64,000 bases of DNA from Rhizobium tropici CIAT 899 (GCF_000330885.1 NC_020062.1:442374-506373), one strand, 5' to 3'; shown: positions 45,642 to 54,352, counted from the first letter of the stretch. Translations and numbers: made by a program. Notes: generated by a model not told the origin, from the sequence alone.

Positions 45642-46883
45642 ATGAGCAGACCGGACGTTATCGTCATCGGGGCCGGCGTGATTGGTCTTTCCACTGCGAT
45701 CGCGGCTCAAAAGCGCGGCTTGCAGGTTGTGGTCCTCGATCGCGAGGGACCGGCCGCAGGCGCATCGGCGGGGAATGCCGGCGCTTTCGCCTTCACCGAT
45801 ATTCTGCCGCTTGCCTCTCCAGGTATCCTGAAGAAGGCGCCCAGGTGGCTCCTCGATCCGCTAGGGCCGCTCTCGGTTCCCCCCGCCTATGCGCTGCAGA
45901 TCGCGCCTTGGATGTTCCGGTTCTGGCGGGCCTGCCAGCCGTCGCGTGTTGCCCATTCCATCGCGGCCCAGACAAGCCTCATGGATCTGTCCAAGGCGGA
46001 ACTGGAGCCTTTCCTTGCTGCCACCGATACGCTCTCGATGCTGCGCAAGGAGGGCAATCTGCAGGTCTATGAAAGCGAGGCGGAATTCCGTGCTTCGCTG
46101 CCCGGTTGGGACGCACGCCGCAATCACGGCATCGAATTTCAGCACCTGAAAGCCGACGAGATGACGGCGATTCAGCCCGGTTTGGCGTCGCGCTTTATAC
46201 TCGGCACCTTCACGCCCGGTTGGTATTCCATCGCCGATCCCAAGCTTTATACGCTAGCGCTTGCAGAGCATTTTCGCGGCTGCGGCGGTGTCATCGAGAT
46301 GGCGGATATCTCCGCACTCCGCGCGATCCCGGCGGGTGTCGAAGTGGCGGCATCGGATGGAAAGCTACGCCAGGCCGGCAAGGTCGTTCTGGCCGCCGGC
46401 GCCTTCTCGCATCGGATCGCTAAAACGCTGGGCGAGCGCATCCCGCTTGAGACCGAACGCGGCTATAACACGACGCTTCCTGCCGATGCCTTCGATCTGC
46501 GCACGCAGATAACGTTTGGCGGCCATGGCTTCGTCGTCAGCAAGCTTTCCACCGGCATCCGCGTCGGTGGTGCGGTGGAGCTGGGCGGACTGGAGTTGCC
46601 TGCGAATTTCCGCCGCTCCGAGGCCATGCTTCAGAAGGCCAGCACTTTCTTGACCGGTTTCAAACCGGAGGGCGGGGTGCAGTGGATGGGCTTCCGGCCG
46701 TCGCTGCCGGATAGCCTGCCCGCTATCGGCCAGGCCAGGGTTACGCCGGATGTGATCTATGCCTTCGGCCACGGCCACCTCGGCCTGACCCAATCGGTCG
46801 GCACCGCACGTCTGGTCGCCGATCTTTTAACGGGGCAGAGGCCGGCGATCGATCTGGCACCCTTCTCGCCGCAACGTTTCTGA
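45642..46883 (+). CDS. D-amino-acid dehydrogenase-like FAD oxidoreductase (HypO/DadA type)
   Basis: 413 residues. FAD-binding DVIVIGAGVIGLSTAIAAQ at the N-terminus, the DadA-type loop AAGASAGNAGAFAFTDILP, and the C-terminal FAD segment YAFGHGHLGLTQSVGTARL. Signature QWMGFRPSLPDSLPAIG is shared with D-amino-acid and D-hydroxyproline dehydrogenases. It would oxidise a D-imino or D-amino acid, with electrons passed to the respiratory chain. Encoded divergently from the Ldh-family gene, with a 252-bp control region. Confidence 0.88.
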   Translation: MSRPDVIVIGAGVIGLSTAIAAQKRGLQVVVLDREGPAAGASAGNAGAFAFTDILPLASPGILKKAPRWLLDPLGPLSVPPAYALQIAPWMFRFWRACQPSRVAHSIAAQTSLMDLSKAELEPFLAATDTLSMLRKEGNLQVYESEAEFRASLPGWDARRNHGIEFQHLKADEMTAIQPGLASRFILGTFTPGWYSIADPKLYTLALAEHFRGCGGVIEMADISALRAIPAGVEVAASDGKLRQAGKVVLAAGAFSHRIAKTLGERIPLETERGYNTTLPADAFDLRTQITFGGHGFVVSKLSTGIRVGGAVELGGLELPANFRRSEAMLQKASTFLTGFKPEGGVQWMGFRPSLPDSLPAIGQARVTPDVIYAFGHGHLGLTQSVGTARLVADLLTGQRPAIDLAPFSPQRF

Positions 46884-46992
46884 CAGAGCCGCAGGAACAT
46901 GCCTGCTGATCTATTGGGGCAGACGGCGATCGACCCCTCGCTTGCCGTCCACCGTCTGAGTTTTCTTGTAGGCCGGTCGATGCCGCCGGGAC

Positions 46993-47277
46993 TTAGCCCG
47001 GCGCGTGAGCGCCATGTTCCTGTCTTGCAAGCAGCCTCAGCCAGGGACCGCAATGAAACAGGCTCATGAGCAGATACATCGGCACCATTCCACCGAGCGT
47101 GGAACCGTCGGCTGCCGAGCAGATTATATCGCCATTTGCGCCATAGGCCGATAACAGGGTCATAAAGGCGAAGCTCGGAGCTGCCGCCAAAGCCAGCCAT
47201 CGGCTGGCGGTGACAGGCAGGTTACGGACAGCGGGATGTGCGCCGGCCCCTTTGTTGCTTTCGGATAGGCGGAACAT
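46993..47277 (-). CDS. Small membrane protein coupled to DUF899 gene, 94 aa
   Basis: The ATG at 47277 shares a base with the stop of the DUF899 gene (TGATG), which is strong evidence for translation. The protein has two hydrophobic helices (WLALAAAPSFAFMTLLSAYG and GGMVPMYLLMSLFHCGPWL) joined by NGDIICSAADGST with one cysteine. It ends in a short polar tail. No family recognised. Probably an inner-membrane partner of the DUF899 product (inference). Confidence 0.65.
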   Translation of the reverse strand: MFRLSESNKGAGAHPAVRNLPVTASRWLALAAAPSFAFMTLLSAYGANGDIICSAADGSTLGGMVPMYLLMSLFHCGPWLRLLARQEHGAHAPG

Positions 47278-48074
47278 CAGTTTGCCCCGTAGCGATCGTG
47301 GTGCTTCCACCATACGCCGGTCTCGTTACGGCCGAGCGGAGCGCGGTCGAGCCACTGATACATGCCCCAGAGACCGTCGAGCCCGCGGGCATAGGATGAG
47401 TAGGTATGATAGACGTCTCCGTCCTGCATGGCGAAGGCGCTGACGCCGGGCCGGTCACGCGTGTAAGTCGCGATATCCGTCCCCGTCATTGACGCCATCA
47501 GTTCGACCGGGCCTTCGCTGCCGCGCAGCTCCCATTGCTGTATCGTCTTGCCCGCCTGAGCATCGAGCATTGGCGGCTCGCGGCGATAATTATATTCGAT
47601 TTTGCCGCCGCTCTGTTCCTCCGGCGTGAACCAGACATTGAAATCATGGTTGAAATCACTGTTTGCCGAAGAGGCCCAGTCGAAAGTCCAGCCCATGCGC
47701 CGCTTGAACTCCTGCAGCTTTTCGAGCGGTGCCCGGGAAATGGCCGAGAAGGCGACATCGTGATTTTCAAGATGCACGGCGATGCCGTTGAAGCCGTCTG
47801 CGATCGATGAGCAGGATGGGCAACCGGCCGTATAGTCCGGCCCGAACATGAAATGATAGACGATAAGCTGCGAGCGCCCCTTGAAGAGACCCGAGAGCGG
47901 AACGACACCTTGGTCGGTCTCGAGACGATAGTCCTTTTCCACCTTCACCCAGGGCAATTCCTGGCGGCGGGTTGCAATCTCGTCGCTGCGTCGCGTCAGC
48001 TCCTTTTCCTGCTCGAGCAGGGAAAGTCGTGCCGAAAGCCAATCTTTGCGTGTTCCAGTCGCGTGCATCGTCAT
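47277..48074 (-). CDS. DUF899 family (thioredoxin-like) protein
   Basis: 265 residues. The N-terminal RLSLLEQEKELTRRSDEIAT and LPWVKVEKDYRLETDQG, the CxxC-like motif AGCPSCSSIADG near residue 93, and the C-terminal Tyr/Trp-rich tail are characteristic of DUF899, a thioredoxin-fold family of unknown reaction. GAGGAGATC lies upstream of the ATG. It is divergent from the HTH protein and coupled to a small membrane protein. Confidence 0.88.
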   Translation of the reverse strand: MTMHATGTRKDWLSARLSLLEQEKELTRRSDEIATRRQELPWVKVEKDYRLETDQGVVPLSGLFKGRSQLIVYHFMFGPDYTAGCPSCSSIADGFNGIAVHLENHDVAFSAISRAPLEKLQEFKRRMGWTFDWASSANSDFNHDFNVWFTPEEQSGGKIEYNYRREPPMLDAQAGKTIQQWELRGSEGPVELMASMTGTDIATYTRDRPGVSAFAMQDGDVYHTYSSYARGLDGLWGMYQWLDRAPLGRNETGVWWKHHDRYGAN

Positions 48075-48193
48075 GGTTGATCTCCTCTTGTCAGCGACAT
48101 CTATCCTGTCGGCGCTGCGTCTTGCCTGCCGATGTGCGATACCTTACGGCTGGAGTGCGAAGGGGTGGGAGTTACAAGTGTGACGGGATTTCG

Positions 48194-49414
48194 ATGGACT
48201 CGCTGATCGTCGCGGCCGCCCAGGCGCTTGCTGCCGGAGATGTGCTGGGCGCGCTGAAGCGCGTTGCACTGCGCGACGATGCTCCGGCGCTGGCACTTCG
48301 CGGCATCGCCATGGCCCAGCTCGGCGATCTCGCCCGCGCCAAGACCCTTCTGAAGAGTGCGGCGCGCGCCTTCGGTCCGCGCGAGGCCGTGGCCCGCGCC
48401 CGCTGTGTGGTGGCCGAGGCAGAGATCGCCCTTGTCTCACGCGACCTTGGCTGGCCGGAAAAGGCGCTGGAGACGGCGCGGGCCGCTCTCGAAAAACATG
48501 GCGACCGCATCAACGCCGCCCATGCCCGCAATTTGCAGATACGCCGCCTGCTGCTCATCGGTCATCTGGACGAGGCGGAGCGCTTGCTGGCGAGGCTCGA
48601 CCCATCGCCACTGCCACCGGCCGTAAGGGCAAGTCATGAGCTGGCGGTTGCCGGCATTGCCATCCGCCGCCTGCGTATCGAGCCGGCACGTGCCGCTCTG
48701 ACGCGCGCGGCGGAAGCGGCACAGAAGGCAGGAATCCCAGCACTCATCGTCGAGGTGCAGGATGCGGCGCGCTTACTCGACGAGCCCGCCGCGCGCCTGG
48801 TGGCTAAAGAAGGCGAAAGACCCTTGTCGCTGGATGAGGTCGAGGCGCTTCTGGCGTCCGACGCCTTTGTCGTGGACGCCTGTCGCAACGTCGTGCGCCG
48901 TGCTGGAGACATCATATCGCTTGTGAGCAGGCCTGTGCTTTTTGCCCTTGCGCGCGTGCTCGCTGAAGCGGCTCCTGCCGACGCGCCGCGGGCGCTTTTG
49001 CTTTCCCGTGCATTCGGTGCCCGCCATGCCGACGAATCCCACAGGGCGCGGCTGCGTGTTGAGGTCGGCAGGCTTCGCGCCGCCTTGGAGCCGCTCGCAG
49101 AGATCAGCGCGACGGCGGAAGGTTTCGTGCTGACGCCTCGGCTGCCAGGTGATGCCGTCGTGCTGGCGCCGCCGGTCGAGGTCGAGCATGCTTCTGTGCT
49201 TGCCCTACTTTCGGATGGCGAGGCTTGGTCGAGTTCGGCATTGTCGATTGCCCTGTCGACAAGTCCGCGTACCGTGCAGCGTGCGCTCGACGCGCTTGCG
49301 ACGGCAGGCATGGTGCAAAGCGTCGGCAACGGACGGGCCTGTCGCTGGATGATGCCGCCCGTCGTCGGCTTCCCGACAACATTGTTACTCCCTGGACCGC
49401 TGCCGAGCGACTAG
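48194..49414 (+). CDS. Helical (TPR-like) protein with C-terminal winged HTH
   Basis: 406 residues from the ATG at 48194; the frame is open further upstream but that part overlaps the divergent DUF899 gene. Residues 1-250 are alanine/leucine/arginine-rich helical repeats (ALAAGDVLGALKRVALRDD, AMAQLGDLARAKTLLKSAAR), TPR/SARP-like. The C-terminus has an HTH: SSALSIALSTSPRTVQRALD followed by MVQSVGNGRACRW. Probably a transcriptional regulator of the divergent DUF899 operon and/or the beta-propeller gene downstream. No domain hit can be checked here. Confidence 0.7.
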   Translation: MDSLIVAAAQALAAGDVLGALKRVALRDDAPALALRGIAMAQLGDLARAKTLLKSAARAFGPREAVARARCVVAEAEIALVSRDLGWPEKALETARAALEKHGDRINAAHARNLQIRRLLLIGHLDEAERLLARLDPSPLPPAVRASHELAVAGIAIRRLRIEPARAALTRAAEAAQKAGIPALIVEVQDAARLLDEPAARLVAKEGERPLSLDEVEALLASDAFVVDACRNVVRRAGDIISLVSRPVLFALARVLAEAAPADAPRALLLSRAFGARHADESHRARLRVEVGRLRAALEPLAEISATAEGFVLTPRLPGDAVVLAPPVEVEHASVLALLSDGEAWSSSALSIALSTSPRTVQRALDALATAGMVQSVGNGRACRWMMPPVVGFPTTLLLPGPLPSD

Positions 49415-49462
49415 GCTTCTTAATTATCGACGCTCAACCGATCCCGACCGGAGGATGGAAGC

Positions 49463-50095
49463 ATGAAAAAGTTGCAAGCGGAAATCATTCGCGAATACGG
49501 TCCCTTCGACAATGCGCCGCGCGTAAACGGCGTCACCTTCGACGGCCAGCACGTGTGGTTCGCCTCCGGCGAGAAGCTGCATGCCCTGAACCCTGAGAGC
49601 GGCGAGCAAGTGCGCACGATCGACGTTGCCTCGCACGCCGGCACCGCCTTCGACGGCCGTTACCTCTATCAGATCGCCGAAGACCAGATTCACAAAGTCG
49701 ACCCGGAAACCGGCAAGATACTCTCCACGATACCGGCGCCCGGCCATGGCGGCGATTCAGGCCTTGCCTGGAGTGAGGGCAGCCTGTGGGTCGGGCAGCA
49801 TCGCGGCCGCAAGATCTATGAAATCGATCCCGAAACAGGCGCCATCCGGCGCACCATCGAATCCAACCGCATCGTCACGGGCGTGACATGGGTAGATGGC
49901 GAGTTATGGCACGGCACCTGGGAGGGCGAAGAAAGCGACGTCCGCCGCGTTGATCCGGTGACCGGCGACGTTTTGGAGCGGCTGGAAATGCCGGAGGGTA
50001 CCGGCGTTTCCGGCCTGGAATCCGATGGCAAGGACCGCTTCTATGCCGGTGGCGGCGGCAGCGGCAAACTGCGGGTGATCCGCCGTCCGCGTTGA
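49463..50095 (+). CDS. Beta-propeller (YVTN/glutaminyl-cyclase-like) protein
   Basis: 210 residues built of repeated four-strand blades: GVTFDGQHVWFASGEKLHAL, GTAFDGRYLYQIAEDQIHKV, GLAWSEGSLWVGQHRGRKI and GVTWVDGELWHGTWEGEESD, each followed by DPETG or NPESG turns. Blade number is low (about five), so the propeller may be completed by dimerisation. No signal peptide, so it acts in the cytoplasm. Function unknown; it follows the HTH gene by 48 bp. Confidence 0.75.
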   Translation: MKKLQAEIIREYGPFDNAPRVNGVTFDGQHVWFASGEKLHALNPESGEQVRTIDVASHAGTAFDGRYLYQIAEDQIHKVDPETGKILSTIPAPGHGGDSGLAWSEGSLWVGQHRGRKIYEIDPETGAIRRTIESNRIVTGVTWVDGELWHGTWEGEESDVRRVDPVTGDVLERLEMPEGTGVSGLESDGKDRFYAGGGGSGKLRVIRRPR

Positions 50096-50462
50096 GCGGT
50101 TTGCAGTGGAGATATCTTGTGTCCGGCGCCGGGCGATCGGCCCCGGACTTGTCGTTTCAGAAAGAGCAGACTTACGCCTCTGGCTCAAACGATTGCAGCC
50201 GGACCGCGACTGGATGGCGCGACTTTAAAATCGTCGAGTATAGACGAGACTTCAGGCTGGGTCCTGCGAGCGCCGACACCCCATCTCATGCATGGTGAAC
50301 CAACAGCAATGCCATGCGTTTCCAACATGGAAGCCATGCCTTGCTGCTTCGCGTGCTCATCGCCATATTTTACTTACCAATCGCATTCCAATCATTTCCA
50401 CGTTGTGAGCCGCGCCGATACCGACCGATGCCGTGGGCAATCGTGCGCGCCAAGGAGAAGCC
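50096..50462. other. Intergenic region with a terminator-like hairpin
   Basis: A long GC hairpin lies at 50121-50148. The rest (50149-50462) shows no supported gene; it carries several CATGG/CCATG repeats near 50290-50350 of unclear meaning, and must contain the promoter of the small gene at 50463. Confidence 0.45.
50121..50148 (+). terminator. Hairpin after the beta-propeller gene
   Basis: GTCCGG/CCGGAC outer stem, single C-C mismatch, GCCG/CGGC inner stem and GGCGAT loop; followed by TTGTCGTTTC rather than a run of T, so it is a weak or Rho-assisted terminator. Confidence 0.5.
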
Positions 50463-50744
50463 ATGAATGAGATCACGAAAAGTCTTGGTGAAATGAACCT
50501 GCAGGAGCGGGCTGATCTTATGGCAGCCGTTGCGGATGTACTGCAAGCCACTGCCGAAGAGGCCGAGGAGGACGGCGATACGCTTGCCGTCACCAATTCC
50601 CTGTTTCTGGCTTGCAATCTTCGCGGCTGTTCGTCCGATCTCGGCCCGAATGGTCTGAAAGCGGCCGAACTGCTGCTGGAGCAGGGGATTACTTTCATTC
50701 ACCTGCTGAACGGACGCAAGAAAAGCCGTGGACCCGTGCACTGA
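50463..50744 (+). CDS. Small soluble protein of unknown function, 93 aa
   Basis: Start ATG at 50463 with AAGGAGA upstream, a strong ribosome-binding site. Mostly helical and acidic: LQERADLMAAVADVLQATAEEAEEDG (split), then LACNLRGCSSDLGPNGLKAAELLLEQG and a basic tail LLNGRKKSRG. Two cysteines sit within CNLRGC. No family recognised. Monocistronic and convergent with the MFS gene. Confidence 0.6.
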   Translation: MNEITKSLGEMNLQERADLMAAVADVLQATAEEAEEDGDTLAVTNSLFLACNLRGCSSDLGPNGLKAAELLLEQGITFIHLLNGRKKSRGPVH

Positions 50745-50925
50745 CGGTTGCGACCGGCGAAGGTCAGTCTCCTATCCGCTTATCAGGTCCAAAACGGTCC
50801 AGGCGCGAAGCAGCTAGAAAATGCCGTGGACTGCTAAAAGCCTCAGGCGGAACATCATGGATGTCCCGCCCTTCCGGTCTTGTTGTGCTTGTGTCGGCAG
50901 AAATCTTTTCGCCGCGCCTGCTATC

Positions 50926-52248
50926 TCAATCTTCCTGGATGGCGCTGTCTCGGGCCGTATCCCGCATGAAGAGATAGACGATGAGCGAAATGCCTATCAT
51001 CGCCGTCACATACCAGTAGAAACCCTGTTCCCAGCCGCTGCTCTTGAATTTCAGCGCCACAAATTCGGCTGTGCCGCCGAAGAGCGTATTGGCGAGGGCA
51101 TAGGGCAACGCGACGCCGAGAGCTCGGATATGGGCAGGAAACAGCTCCGCCTTTACCACTGCATTGATCGATGTGTAGCCGGTGACGATGACCAATGCGC
51201 CCATGACCAGCAGCCCGGCGATGAATGGATCCCTCGTGGTTTCGAGCGCCGAGAAGATCGGATAGGTAAACAGGACGCCACAAAGGCCGAAGCCGATCAT
51301 CAGCGGCTTGCGGCCGATCCTGTCGGAAAGCCCGCCTGCGATCGGCTGCAGCAGCATGAAGATGAACAGCGTGATTGCGTTGATTTCGCTCGACGTTTCG
51401 CGGCTGAACCCGGAGGTATTGACCAGGAATTTCTGCATGTAGATCGAATAGGCGTAGAAGGCGAGCGTGCCGCCGGCCGTCAGCAGCATGACCAGCGCGG
51501 TTTCCTTGGGGTGCCGGGTGATCAGCATCCAGAAGCCGGACTTCTGCCTATCGCTCGCGCGCAAATTCTTGAAGCTCTCGGTTTCGGCAAGGCCGCGCCG
51601 CAGCCAGAAGACCACGACTGCAAGCGCTGCTCCCATGAAGAAGGGAATGCGCCATCCCCAGGCGTTCAACGCTTCGGTCGTCATCACGGCCTGCAACAGG
51701 ATCAGGAGCGCGATTGCAAGGAGCTGGCCCGAGATCAGCGTGACATACTGAAAGGACGAGAAGAAACCGCGACGCTCGCGGCCGGCCATTTCGGAAAGAT
51801 AGGTTGCCGAGGCGCCGTACTCGCCACCGACGGAGAGGCCCTGCATCAGGCGAGCGAGGACCAGAAGTGCCGGTGCCACAACGCCGATGGTTTCATATCC
51901 CGGCGTCAGCGCGATAATCAGCGACCCCGCGCACATCAGCGTCACCGAAAGGGCGAGGCCGGCTTTGCGGCCCTTGCGGTCGGCATACAGCCCCATGATC
52001 CAGGCGCCGATCGGCCGCATGACGAAACCCACGGCAAAAACCGCTGCCGAATTCAACAGCTGCGCCGTCTGGTCGCCGGCCGGGAAGAAATGCGGTGCGA
52101 AATAGAGCGCGAAGGCCGCATAGACATACCAGTCGAACCATTCGACCAGATTGCCGGTGGAGCCGCCGATGATCGATTTCAGACGTTGACGCCGCGCGGC
52201 TGCTTCTGTCGCTGCCGTCGTCGTGATGGGCTCCAGTGTATTCAGCAT
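50926..52248 (-). CDS. MFS transporter, alpha-ketoglutarate/dicarboxylate permease type (KgtP-like)
   Basis: 440 residues from the ATG at 52248 (AGGAGAGGAACG upstream). Twelve membrane helices; the metabolite:H+ symporter signatures are all visible: GNLVEWFDWYVYAAFALYF near the N-terminus, RPIGAWIMGLYADRKGRKAG, GGEYGASATYLSEMAGRERRG (split) and a central loop GWRIPFFMG. Related proteins import alpha-ketoglutarate, citrate or similar acids. It is divergent from a DctB/DctD-like pair that presumably switches it on, as in the MifS/MifR-controlled alpha-ketoglutarate transporter of Pseudomonas (analogy). Confidence 0.87.
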   Translation of the reverse strand: MLNTLEPITTTAATEAAARRQRLKSIIGGSTGNLVEWFDWYVYAAFALYFAPHFFPAGDQTAQLLNSAAVFAVGFVMRPIGAWIMGLYADRKGRKAGLALSVTLMCAGSLIIALTPGYETIGVVAPALLVLARLMQGLSVGGEYGASATYLSEMAGRERRGFFSSFQYVTLISGQLLAIALLILLQAVMTTEALNAWGWRIPFFMGAALAVVVFWLRRGLAETESFKNLRASDRQKSGFWMLITRHPKETALVMLLTAGGTLAFYAYSIYMQKFLVNTSGFSRETSSEINAITLFIFMLLQPIAGGLSDRIGRKPLMIGFGLCGVLFTYPIFSALETTRDPFIAGLLVMGALVIVTGYTSINAVVKAELFPAHIRALGVALPYALANTLFGGTAEFVALKFKSSGWEQGFYWYVTAMIGISLIVYLFMRDTARDSAIQED

Positions 52249-52597
52249 CGTTCCTCTCCTCCCGTTCTTGCTTCGGATCGTCGTTACGCAGCGATGGCGT
52301 TGCACACGACGGGTTCGCCAGGGAAGGCCTTGCGCATTCGAATGGCTGGCGGCAGCTATCAAGGCGATATCCGCAATGCCATTGCCCGGCCGACATCCGA
52401 AGGTTCTGCGTATTGAAGGCCCACTCTCCCAGTGGCGCTATTGATACGTGGGGAAAGCGCGGTGCACGAGATTTAAGGGCCACTCAGGATATTCCATTGA
52501 TATATTTCATTTTTCTCAGGATGAGATCGTCACTCTTGGAAAACTTCGCGCAAGATTCTGCATGGCCATTTCGCAGTTTGTGCAATATTCTGCACAA
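52249..52597. promoter_or_regulatory. Shared control region of the MFS gene and the two-component pair
   Basis: Contains tandem palindromes near the histidine-kinase start and a sigma54-like -24/-12 match nearer the MFS gene (see separate entries). No gene is supported inside it; the frame running through from 52448 would have to start upstream of any ribosome-binding site. Confidence 0.6.
52372..52387 (-). promoter_or_regulatory. Candidate sigma54 (-24/-12) promoter for the MFS gene
   Basis: Minus strand reads GGGCAATGGCATTGCG: GG and GC separated by exactly 10 bases, with GGCA at -24 and TTGC at -12 matching TGGCAC-N5-TTGC well. A start near 52361 would give a 113-nt leader. Against it: the adjacent response regulator lacks the sigma54-contact loop, so the match may be fortuitous or used by another activator. 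Confidence 0.4.
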
Positions 52598-52598
52598 A
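52545..52598. promoter_or_regulatory. Tandem palindromic operator/enhancer-like sites
   Basis: Site 2 (52577-52598) is a perfect palindrome TTTGTGCA-N6-TGCACAAA. Site 1 (52545-52566) is a weaker copy, TTCGCGCA-N6-TGCATGGC, identical at 15 of the first 18 positions. Their centres are 32 bp apart, three helical turns, as for paired dimers of DctD/NtrC-type regulators. They lie about 170 bp upstream of the MFS promoter candidate and overlap the kinase start. Confidence 0.6.
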
Positions 52599-54352
52599 TG
52601 AAAGGAACAGGTCTGAAGCGAATTGTGCTGCTGGTAGTGGCCGGTTTAGCCGCTGCCGCGGGCATTTGGTATGCGGCGCTTTCGCTTGGGCGTCAGGACG
52701 CTCTCAGGCGGCTGGATGCGGAGGCGAGCGGCCTTGCGGTACAGCATATCCGCCTGCTCGACAGTGAGCTGGCGCGCTTCCGGCTTCTTCCAATCGTGCT
52801 CGGCGAATATCGCGATCTTGGCGAGGCGCTCGCGAGCCCCACAACGGATGCCGCCCGCCGACTTGACGACAAGCTTGGTTTCCTGGCGCGGGAAACCGGC
52901 GCCTATATCATCTATCTCGTCGATCAGAAGGGACTTGTCATTTCCGCGTCGAATGCGGGAACGGAAGACAGTTTTGTCGGCAAGAACTTCAGCTTCCGCC
53001 CCTATTTTTCCCAGGCGTTGAAAGACGGCACGGCGGAATATTACGGCGCTGGAGCCATCAGTGGCCGGCCGGGCCTGTTTCTTGCCCGTAGGGTCGGCGA
53101 TGCCGCCGCTCCGGCGGGCGTCATCGTGGTCAAATTCGAGTTCGACGCGGTGTCGCGGATCTGGGCGAACGACCGCGGAAAAACGTTTGTCGTCGACGAG
53201 CATCAGATCATCCTTGCGGCATCCGACCCGTCACAGGTGCTGACGACGCTTGCACCTCTCTCGCCCGAAGTCCGGGCCGGCATCGCCGCAAGCGGCCAAT
53301 ATCGCGACGCCGCCCTTGCGCAGGGGAATTACCACGTCGAGGATGCCGGTCGCATACACGGTCCGCGAGGCCGGATCATGATCGCTGCGGAGCAGCCGGT
53401 GGCCGGGACGCATCTGCGTCTGCTGCACCTTCTCGACACCCGCGCGGCGCTGCTGGAGGCGCAGGCGCAGGCCTGGCTGCTGGCTTTGCCCGTCATCGTC
53501 GGTTTGGCAGTCATCGTCACCGCGCTCTGGTGGCGGATGACTCGAGCGGCCAGGGCAGCGGACGATCGGCGAGCACTTGAGGAGGCCGTCGCCGCACGCA
53601 CGGTCGAGCTGCACGACGAGATGGCTGAACGTGCGCGCGCCGAGGATCGATATCGCGATGCCCGTGAGGAACTTGCCCAGGCGAACCGGCTTGCTTCCGT
53701 CGGTTCGATCACGGCGGGGTTGATGCATGAGATTAACCAGCCTGTCGCGACCATCCGCACCCTTGCCGAGAACGCACGCCATCATCTCGCGGCCAATCGC
53801 CTCGATCGCGTCGGCGCCAATCTGGATGCCGCGGTCGAAGTGACGGCGCGGATCGGCACGATCACGCAGGAGATGCGGCGTTTTTCACGCAGGGGGCGGC
53901 GCGCAGCCGGAGCGGAACCGCTCGATGCCATCATCGCGGGCGCCTTGCTGCTGGTGGGGAATCGGTTTCGCAAAGCCGGCGTGCGGCTGGATCTGCCGCC
54001 GCAGGGCCAGCCGCATGTGCTTGCCGAACGGGTGCGGCTGGAGCAGGTCATCGTCAATCTGCTGCAGAACGCCATCGATGCCGTTGCCGGTATCGAGGAT
54101 CCGCATGTTGCTCTGCTCGTGGACGCTGCCGGAAAGGATATGGTGAAACTGACTGTCGCCGATAATGGTCCCGGTATCGATCCGGCACTGGCCAAGGAAA
54201 TATTCCGTCCATTCGTTACCGGCAAGCCAGATGGACTTGGTCTCGGGCTCGGGATTGCCCAGGACATCATGAATGATCTCGGCGGATCATTGACCATCGG
54301 CCAATCGCCGCTCGGTGGCGCGGCTTTCGTAATGACGGTGAGGCGAGCATGA
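52598..54352 (+). CDS. Sensor histidine kinase, DctB-like
   Basis: 584 residues from the ATG at 52598. Helix 1 (about 9-27), an extracytoplasmic double-Cache domain (about 45-285; IYLVDQKGLVISASN, NFSFRPYFSQALKD), helix 2 (295-312), and a coiled coil. The HisKA domain carries H377 in LMHEINQPVATI, and HATPase_c has N-box VIVNLLQNAIDAV, G1 DNGPGID and G2 GLGLGIAQDI. This is the DctB architecture for sensing C4 or related acids outside the cell. The ATG overlaps the second palindrome and lacks a clear ribosome-binding site, hinting at weak or autoregulated translation. The stop overlaps the regulator start (ATGA). Confidence 0.9.
   Translation: MKGTGLKRIVLLVVAGLAAAAGIWYAALSLGRQDALRRLDAEASGLAVQHIRLLDSELARFRLLPIVLGEYRDLGEALASPTTDAARRLDDKLGFLARETGAYIIYLVDQKGLVISASNAGTEDSFVGKNFSFRPYFSQALKDGTAEYYGAGAISGRPGLFLARRVGDAAAPAGVIVVKFEFDAVSRIWANDRGKTFVVDEHQIILAASDPSQVLTTLAPLSPEVRAGIAASGQYRDAALAQGNYHVEDAGRIHGPRGRIMIAAEQPVAGTHLRLLHLLDTRAALLEAQAQAWLLALPVIVGLAVIVTALWWRMTRAARAADDRRALEEAVAARTVELHDEMAERARAEDRYRDAREELAQANRLASVGSITAGLMHEINQPVATIRTLAENARHHLAANRLDRVGANLDAAVEVTARIGTITQEMRRFSRRGRRAAGAEPLDAIIAGALLLVGNRFRKAGVRLDLPPQGQPHVLAERVRLEQVIVNLLQNAIDAVAGIEDPHVALLVDAAGKDMVKLTVADNGPGIDPALAKEIFRPFVTGKPDGLGLGLGIAQDIMNDLGGSLTIGQSPLGGAAFVMTVRRA

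Noticed and set aside
50290..50350. Cluster of CATGG/CCATG words as a repeat array
   Set aside because: Units are short, unevenly spaced and without consistent spacers, so it is neither a CRISPR array nor a tandem repeat.
50821..52416. Very long plus-strand frame opposite the MFS gene
   Set aside because: It is the antisense shadow of a clear twelve-helix transporter; the translation is full of His, Gln and Arg typical of a reversed GC-rich gene.
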